From the NCBI GenBank assembly GCA_028290285.1, contig JAQGKD010000008.1, positions 124,001-188,000 of the forward strand: a DNA stretch of 64,000 bases, given 5' to 3'. Position numbers and translations under genes: made by a program. Shown here piece after piece: positions 58,752 through 64,000 of the stretch. The notes beneath the pieces were generated by a model. The model had not been told where the DNA came from. It searched no databases and worked only from the letters and a program-made list of their open reading frames with translations. This DNA is from Hyphomicrobiales bacterium. Its GTDB lineage: Bacteria > Pseudomonadota > Alphaproteobacteria > Rhizobiales > Beijerinckiaceae. The stretch's first letter is position 1, and each line of letters starts with the position of its first letter.

Positions 58752-60335
58752 TCAGATCGGGTGATATTGATAGAGCCAGGTCTCCGTGAGGACCTGGGCC
58801 CCCGCACGCAAATAGCACCGCAACTCGACCGCCTCGGTGCCCTCGACCGTCAGGTCGAATTGCGCACGCCAATGGCCGGGCACGCCGTCGGGAACGGGCT
58901 CCGAGAAAATATAGGAAAATGACCCGCGCGAAGCCCAGAGCACGGGCTCGGGGCGAACGCCGAAGGGCACTGACTCCAGCGGAGGCCCCTTGAACTCGAG
59001 CATGAACTTGCGCACGCCACGCGGGCGCGGCTGGCCGGGCTGTCCGCCATTCCCCATGCGGGTCGCAAGGCAGCGGCCGAGCGGCGCGGGATAGGGCTCG
59101 TCCGCCAGCCAATGGAGCTTGTAGCGCAGGTTCCATTCCGAGCCCGCCGTCGCCGGCTTCTCGGGGACCCAGAGCACGACGATATTGTCGTGGATCTCGT
59201 CGTCGGTCGGGATTTCGATGAGCTGGACGGCACCCTTGCCCCACGAGCCCACAGGCTCGACCCACAAGCTCGGGCGGCGATCGTAAAAGACACCGTCGCC
59301 GTAATTCTCGAAATTGCGATCGCGCTGCATGAGCCCGAAGCCGCGGGGGTTGGCGTCGCCGAAGGCCGACGCGGTCGTGCGAGGCGGATTGTTGAGCGGA
59401 CGCCAGACGCGCTCGCCCTCCCCGGTCCACATGGAGAGACCGTCGGAATCATGGACTTCCGGCCGCCAGTCGACGGCGGTCGGCTTGCGCGTCTCCGAGA
59501 ACCAGTACATCGAGGTCAGCGGCGAGATGCCGAAACGCGCGATGTCGCGACGCAGGAACAGCGCCGTCTCGATGTCCATGACGACACCCTTGCCGCGCGT
59601 CATCAGGAACTTGTAGGCGCCCGCGATCGACGGGCCTTCCATCAGCGCGTGGACGGTGATCGTGTCGCCATCCTCCGGCCCGATCCAGATCCGCGTGTAA
59701 TCGGGAAACTCTTCCGCCCGGTCGGGCATCGCCGTATCGAGCGCGATGCCCCGCGCCGACAGGCCGTATTGGAACAATTCTCCGATGGCGCGGAAGTAGG
59801 ATGCGCCGAGAAAGGCCACCCAGTCGTTGCGGCGCCAGTCGAGCTTGCCGTCGCGCGGTTCCTGCACCCGGAAGCCGGCGAAGCCGACGCCATCGGGCAA
59901 TTGGCGCGCCACGGAATCGGCGGGCATTTTGAAGTAATCGTGGTCGTAAATGATCGTGCGGGCGTGATCGCCCTCAACCACATTCATCTCGATCGACTTC
60001 TGGAAGAACTTGCCGAGATGGAAGAAAGTCACGGGAAACTTGCCGGGGCCGTTTGCCTGGACGGCATCGTCCGTATCGAAGGTGATCTTGCCCCAGGCCT
60101 CGTAGTCGATCTTGCCGACGATCTCGGGTGCCGGACGCAACGGGGCCTGAAACGGCGCCGCAGCGCGCTGGCGGGCCTGATCCTTCAGCAGCTCGAACGA
60201 GAACGGCGTGGCCGGGCCGAGCTTCAGCCCGGCATCGGCGGCCAGCGCCTCACCGATTCCGCCGGGCAATCCGGCCGTGGCCGCCAGGACACCGGCGGAT
60301 TTCAGCAAGCTGCGGCGATCGATCGGGTCTGTCAT
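58752..60335 (-). CDS. Periplasmic glucan biosynthesis protein (OpgD/MdoG family)
   Basis: This 527-residue exported protein is required for branching or shaping of osmoregulated periplasmic glucans. It starts MTDPIDRRSLLKSAGVLAAT, a twin-arginine signal, as in OpgD rather than Sec-exported OpgG. The MdoG fold follows, with VTFFHLGKFFQKSIEMNVV, FPDYTRIWIG, PLTSMYWFSETRKP and DNIVVLWVPEKPATAGSEWNLRYKLHW conserved blocks and an immunoglobulin-like C-terminal domain. ATG 60335 follows CTCCGGAGCTTTC. No OpgH or NdvB glucan synthase is adjacent. Choice between OpgD and OpgG rests on the Tat signal. Confidence 0.9.
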   Translation of the reverse strand: MTDPIDRRSLLKSAGVLAATAGLPGGIGEALAADAGLKLGPATPFSFELLKDQARQRAAAPFQAPLRPAPEIVGKIDYEAWGKITFDTDDAVQANGPGKFPVTFFHLGKFFQKSIEMNVVEGDHARTIIYDHDYFKMPADSVARQLPDGVGFAGFRVQEPRDGKLDWRRNDWVAFLGASYFRAIGELFQYGLSARGIALDTAMPDRAEEFPDYTRIWIGPEDGDTITVHALMEGPSIAGAYKFLMTRGKGVVMDIETALFLRRDIARFGISPLTSMYWFSETRKPTAVDWRPEVHDSDGLSMWTGEGERVWRPLNNPPRTTASAFGDANPRGFGLMQRDRNFENYGDGVFYDRRPSLWVEPVGSWGKGAVQLIEIPTDDEIHDNIVVLWVPEKPATAGSEWNLRYKLHWLADEPYPAPLGRCLATRMGNGGQPGQPRPRGVRKFMLEFKGPPLESVPFGVRPEPVLWASRGSFSYIFSEPVPDGVPGHWRAQFDLTVEGTEAVELRCYLRAGAQVLTETWLYQYHPI

Positions 60336-60521
60336 GAAAGCTCCGGAGGCGAGGCTGGGACAAGGCATCATGCACTGCAACATTTCCGGCGGAAAGCCAG
60401 CTTTGCAGTGAATGGCGTCAATACACCCAGACAAACGGCATTTTGCGGGCAGAGTTTGCAGTGGCGGGAAAAAGATTCACGTACCCCTCGCCCTCCAGAT
60501 AGCAAATGCGTCCGGCGAAGC

Positions 60522-60758
60522 TCAGCCCCGAATCGGCTCGACCTTGAGCGCGGCGCGCACGAAATAAAACACCAGCGTCAGGCCGAGCAGCGCGCCCAAT
60601 ACTTCGACGCCCCTGCTGACGACGGGCGGCAGGCCCAGGATGCCGCCGAGCGCCCATCCAGCTGCCCAGGACACCCCGACCAGCTCGGTTCCAACAAGGA
60701 TAGCGACGCTCACCACGGTGATGGCATTGTCCCAGTGGATGCTCTTGGCGTCGGTCAT
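60522..60758 (-). CDS. Small two-helix membrane protein
   Basis: This is a 78-residue protein with hydrophilic ends and two membrane helices (ITVVSVAILVGTELVGVSWAAGWALGG and VEVLGALLGLTLVFYFVRAALKVEP). The MTDAKSIHWDNAITVVS start at 60758 is preferred, with AGGATC upstream. Similar short proteins occur in many Hyphomicrobiales without known function. It is divergent from the gamma-glutamyltransferase-like gene (80 bases). Confidence 0.7.
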   Translation of the reverse strand: MTDAKSIHWDNAITVVSVAILVGTELVGVSWAAGWALGGILGLPPVVSRGVEVLGALLGLTLVFYFVRAALKVEPIRG

Positions 60759-60838
60759 GTTGGATCCTGCTGGCATTCGGCTCTGGTCTTTCGCGCGGTT
60801 TTCGACCACTGGTCGAGGCCACTATACCATCCTCGGGC

Positions 60839-62467
60839 ATGGCGCAACAATCGAAGCCCCTGGCCACCGGAGCCTTAATGACCTCGTCTCCCCGCTTTGT
60901 TCAGGCCGCCGTGGCCGCGCCCCACACCCTCGCAACGCAGACCGGACGGGACATTCTCGTCCAGGGTGGCTCCGCGCTCGAGGCTATGGTCGGCATGGCG
61001 GGGACAATGGCTGTCGTCTATCCGCACATGAACGGCATCGGTGGCGACGGCTTCTGGCTCGTGCGCGAGCCGGGCGGCAAGATCCACTACATCGAGGCCT
61101 GCGGCTATGCCGGCCGGCTCGCGACCGTCGAGCGCTATACCAAGCTTGGCTACGACACCGTGCCTGTGCGTGGACCCGAGGCCGCCATCACCGTGCCCGG
61201 CGCGGTCGCCGGCTGGGAGCTGGCGCTGGAAATGGCCTACGCATTCGGCGGACGGCTCCCCCTGCGCGAAATCCTCCAGCCCGCCGTGAAATTCGCGCGC
61301 GAAGGCTATCTCCAATCACGCTCGGAGGCGCGTGGCCGTTCCCGGGAATTTGAAGCGCTTAGCGCCGCCCCCGGCTTCGCCGACAGCTATCTTCTCGAGG
61401 GCAAGAGCCCGCCGGAAGGCACGCTCCGCACGGCCGGGAAACTCGGTGAAACTCTCGAGCGTCTGGCGCATGGCGGGCTGCGTGATTTCTATCGCGGTGA
61501 TGTCTCGCGGGAAATGGCGGTCGACTTCGACAAGCTCCGCCTGCCTCTCGTGCGCGCAGATCTCGAAAAATATCGCGCCCTCCTGCGCCAGCCGCTCAAG
61601 CTGCGGATCGGCGGCGCGACCTGTTTCAATGCGCCGCCGCCGACACAAGGCCTCGCCTCGCTGCTCCTGCTCGGCATCTTCGACCGGCTCGGCGTCAAGA
61701 AGCGCGACGGCTTCGACCACATCCACGGGCTTGCCGAGGCAACCAAGCGCGCCTTCCTCATCCGCGATCAGGTCTGCACTGACCACAACTGGCTCGACGA
61801 TGATCCCGCCTCCTTCCTCACCGGCAATATCCCGGCGCGTGAGGCCGCCGAAATTTCGATGCGCAGGGCGGCCCCTTGGCTGGGCACGCCGAGCGACGGC
61901 GAGGCGGTCTGGATGGGGGCGATCGATTCGAAGGGTCTGGCCGTCTCCTACATTCAGTCCCTCGGGTCGGACTACGGCTCGGGGTGCGTGCTGCCCCGCA
62001 CGGGCGTGCTGCTGCAAAATCGCGGCGCGTCCTTCTCGCTCGATCCCCGCGCGCGCAATCCGCTGGCTCCGGGCCGCCGTCCTCCCCACACGCTGAGCCC
62101 CGCCCTCGCGGTTTATGACGACGGTCGCGTCCTGTCCTACGGCAGCATGGGCGGGGACGGGCAGCCGCAGTTCCAGGCGCAGGTTCTGACGCGCTGGGAA
62201 CGGGGCGTGGGCCTCGCGGAAGCCATCGACGCGCCCCGCTTCATGCTCGGGCGCAAGTGGGGCGAGGCAGACACAGCCTTGTGCTTTGAGGATCGCTTCG
62301 ATCCCTCGCTGCTGCGCGATCTCGAAAAGGTCGGCCATCGCGTCGAGGTGGCCGCCGTGCCCTATTCCGAAGACTTCGGCCATGCGGGTGCGCTGGTGCG
62401 CTATCGCGACGGCACCATCGAAGCCGCGCACGATCCCCGCTCAGACGGCGGGGCAGACGGGCTCTAG
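60839..62467 (+). CDS. Gamma-glutamyltransferase family protein lacking the catalytic Thr
   Basis: This 542-residue protein aligns with bacterial GGT/YwrD-type N-terminal-nucleophile hydrolases over its whole length: LVQGGSALEAMVGMAGTMAVVYPHMNGIGGDGFW, TVPGAVAGWE, and LSPALAVYDDGRVLSYGSMGGDGQPQ. At the autoprocessing site the family has T-x-x-x-x-V-V-D, but here the sequence is GEAVWMGAIDSKG, with Ala356 (codon GCG at 61904-61906) in place of the Thr nucleophile. No cleavage or transfer activity is expected unless another residue takes over. There is no signal peptide, so it is cytoplasmic. ATG 60839 is used; ATG 60878 is possible. Confidence 0.85.
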   Translation: MAQQSKPLATGALMTSSPRFVQAAVAAPHTLATQTGRDILVQGGSALEAMVGMAGTMAVVYPHMNGIGGDGFWLVREPGGKIHYIEACGYAGRLATVERYTKLGYDTVPVRGPEAAITVPGAVAGWELALEMAYAFGGRLPLREILQPAVKFAREGYLQSRSEARGRSREFEALSAAPGFADSYLLEGKSPPEGTLRTAGKLGETLERLAHGGLRDFYRGDVSREMAVDFDKLRLPLVRADLEKYRALLRQPLKLRIGGATCFNAPPPTQGLASLLLLGIFDRLGVKKRDGFDHIHGLAEATKRAFLIRDQVCTDHNWLDDDPASFLTGNIPAREAAEISMRRAAPWLGTPSDGEAVWMGAIDSKGLAVSYIQSLGSDYGSGCVLPRTGVLLQNRGASFSLDPRARNPLAPGRRPPHTLSPALAVYDDGRVLSYGSMGGDGQPQFQAQVLTRWERGVGLAEAIDAPRFMLGRKWGEADTALCFEDRFDPSLLRDLEKVGHRVEVAAVPYSEDFGHAGALVRYRDGTIEAAHDPRSDGGADGL

Positions 62468-63480
62468 AGCCCGCCACCCGCCCACACGCCCGTGAGCAGC
62501 CCGAGGCCCAGCAGCAGCACGGCCAGAGCCGCGCAAAATTCCAGCCCGCGCACGATCTGCGCGCCGCGCAGGCCTTGCCCGCCGGTCAGGCGCAACGCGA
62601 CGCCCTTTGCGTAGACAGCCGCGACGGCCAGCGCACCTGTCGTGGCGGCAGTGCCCAGAGCCATCGCGAAGGTCGCGCCGACGCCGGCCAGAAAGATGCC
62701 CTGCGAGGCCGAGAACACCAGCACGAGGATAGCGCCCGAACAGGGGCGCAATCCCGCCGCGACCACCGTCGAACCCGCGCCGCGCCACGAAAACCCCGCG
62801 CCCAGTAGGGCGGGATCGGGCATATGCACGTGCCCGCAATCGGCGCCGTGGACATGGCCGGGCGCGCCCGCCTCGACGCACAGAAAGCGGCTGGACACGG
62901 CCGCGCCGACAGGCTGCGGGCGCACCGCCCGCATGATTTCGATCAGCGCCCGCCCCTTGCGAAACACCAGCATGAGGCCGAGCGCGACAATGGCCGCGTA
63001 GCTCGCGATTTCCACCCATTGCGCGGTCGAGCGCATGCCCTGCGCAGTCGCGCCGAGCACCAGCGTCGCGCCTCCGACGATGACCAGCGCGACCAGCGCC
63101 TGCAAGAGGGCCGCCAGGCCGGCGAGAACGAGCCCGCGCCTCAAGGCCCGCTCGTTGGCGACAAGATAGGAGGCGAGCACCGCCTTTCCATGCCCCGGCC
63201 CCGCCGCATGAAAGACGCCATAGGCGAAGGCAAGCGCGAGAAGCCCCCAGACCGCCGACGTATCCGCTCGGATGGCGCGAACGGAGGCCCGCATCATCAG
63301 GTCGAAACGCTGCTGCTGCGCGAGGATGAAACCGGTCAGCCCCGAGGCCGCGCCGCCGCCTTCCGATATGCCGACGCTGAACGGATTGCGCGCCTGCGCG
63401 AATGCGTCCTGCCCATGCAGCAAGACGAACAACAGCGCCACCGCGAGCGCGGCGAGGAGGATGCCCCGGCGCATCCTCAC
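62464..63480 (-). CDS. NicO/RcnA-type nickel-cobalt transporter
   Basis: This 338-residue inner-membrane protein has a hydrophobic start (ILLAALAVALLFVLLHGQDAFAQA), a long N-terminal periplasmic part, and six or more helices. The metal-transport motif HAAGPGHGKAVLASYLV is that of the NicO/RcnA family, and a second block is LRPCSGAILVLVFSASQG. A His-rich loop (GHVHGADCGHVHMPD) probably binds the metal. It starts at ATG 63480, overlapping the stop of the upstream DUF1007 gene (ATGA). The direction (export or import) cannot be told. The 3' end overlaps the stop of the GGT-like gene. Confidence 0.9.
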   Translation of the reverse strand: MRMRRGILLAALAVALLFVLLHGQDAFAQARNPFSVGISEGGGAASGLTGFILAQQQRFDLMMRASVRAIRADTSAVWGLLALAFAYGVFHAAGPGHGKAVLASYLVANERALRRGLVLAGLAALLQALVALVIVGGATLVLGATAQGMRSTAQWVEIASYAAIVALGLMLVFRKGRALIEIMRAVRPQPVGAAVSSRFLCVEAGAPGHVHGADCGHVHMPDPALLGAGFSWRGAGSTVVAAGLRPCSGAILVLVFSASQGIFLAGVGATFAMALGTAATTGALAVAAVYAKGVALRLTGGQGLRGAQIVRGLEFCAALAVLLLGLGLLTGVWAGGGL

Positions 63481-64000
63481 GGGCAGGCCACGATGGCGCG
63501 GCTCGCGAGCTTGATGCCAAAATCGCTGCCCGGCGAAAGTCCGCTGAAATAGGATTCAGATAATTTCTGCGCCTCCGTCTCCTGCAGCGGCTTGGGCTGC
63601 ACGACATTCAGCGAACAGCCGGGGGGCGCCGAGACCAGCTTCACCGCATCGCTCTTGGCGAAATCGAATGAGACGAAATAGCTGGGGTCGTAGACCTGCA
63701 GGGTCAGGACCTTTCCCGCCGAGACGGGCTGTTTGAGCGGCAGCGTGAACCGCAATGTGACGAGCTTATCAGGACCTTCGCTCATCCCGATGTCGACAGG
63801 CTTGTCGAATTCGACCTTCTGGCCCGGCGATTTCGTCACGGTGAAATAGCTGTATTCGGCGAGGTCGCCGACATTGGTTTCGGCGATGGGCTTGAGCTGC
63901 GCCTCGCTCGCAGGCGAACCGTCGGTCGTGAGGCCGGTGGTCGCGAAGGCCGAGTACATTTCGTCGAAGGTCCAGGCGTGGCGGATGCCGGAAACCTTGC
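63477..64000 (-). CDS. DUF1007 family protein (N-terminus outside window)
   Basis: The last 170-odd codons of a DUF1007 gene enter from the right edge. The visible part reads VSGIRHAWTFDEMYSAF, a family hallmark, then TTDGSPASEAQLKPIAETNVGDLAEYSYFTVTKSPGQKVEF and ends in SRAIVACP. DUF1007 proteins are exported and nearly always paired with NicO transporters, as here with a 4-base overlap. They probably bind or hand over the metal. The true start lies beyond 64000. Confidence 0.88.
   Translation of the reverse strand, partial: KVSGIRHAWTFDEMYSAFATTGLTTDGSPASEAQLKPIAETNVGDLAEYSYFTVTKSPGQKVEFDKPVDIGMSEGPDKLVTLRFTLPLKQPVSAGKVLTLQVYDPSYFVSFDFAKSDAVKLVSAPPGCSLNVVQPKPLQETEAQKLSESYFSGLSPGSDFGIKLASRAIVACP

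Overview
The window is GC-rich, densely coded chromosomal DNA from an alphaproteobacterium, most likely of the order Hyphomicrobiales (Rhizobiales). The main evidence is synteny and family content: a CpdR response regulator beside N-formylglutamate amidohydrolase, an MmgR/suhB-type small RNA and a HisN-like phosphatase; a PrsDE-type secretion pair beside GH16 glucanases; a FixK/FNR-type regulator; DUF2937, DUF459 and NicO/DUF1007 genes. The genus cannot be named from the sequence alone. There is one tRNA gene (Val, GAC), and I see no rRNA, insertion sequence, prophage or CRISPR array.

Layout. 1-9.4 kb is accessory in character: a cupin/MFS exporter pair, small hypothetical and membrane proteins, an orphan extradiol-type VOC protein, a dienelactone-hydrolase-like enzyme divergent from an erythromycin-esterase-family protein, and an Fnr/FixK regulator with a clear FNR/FixK box in front of its neighbour. 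9.4-14.3 kb holds a TetR-controlled RND efflux operon whose adaptor gene carries a 1-nt frameshift. 14.6-21.3 kb holds two GH16 glucanase-like proteins flanking a type I secretion ABC/HlyD pair and an exonuclease III; the two enzymes have no signal peptide and share a His-rich C-terminus. 21.3-24 kb is sparse (DUF3303, a KdpD-like DUF4118 protein, tRNA-Val).

24-31 kb is core: cpdR, N-formylglutamate amidohydrolase, the small RNA, hisN, a lysophospholipase-like hydrolase, the SPFH/NfeD pair, a GST and kdsD. 31.4-35.1 kb has an outer-membrane barrel, galU and galE. 36-40.3 kb is a peptidoglycan block: MltB-type transglycosylase, a DUF459 SGNH hydrolase and two tandem L,D-transpeptidases. 40.3-46.5 kb is the gltBD glutamate synthase operon. 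46.9-52.6 kb has a threonine-aldolase-like enzyme, a small heat-shock protein, hemH-cutA, thiD and a DUF2937 gene. 52-55.1 kb is a probable CobW GTPase/unknown/WD40/DUF2937 operon. The window closes with glutathione-dependent formaldehyde dehydrogenase, a degenerate and frameshifted DUF692 (MNIO) gene, an amine oxidase, an OpgD-like glucan protein, a gamma-glutamyltransferase homologue with Ala where the catalytic Thr should be, and a NicO/DUF1007 nickel-cobalt transport pair cut by the window end.

The most interesting items are the GH16/type I secretion module with its shared non-RTX His-rich tail, the MNIO homologue that has lost the metal ligands, the GGT lacking its nucleophile, the anti-Shine-Dalgarno small RNA, and the CobW/WD40 operon. 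Two of the broken genes shift frame in 4-base C/G runs, so sequencing error must be excluded before they are called pseudogenes.
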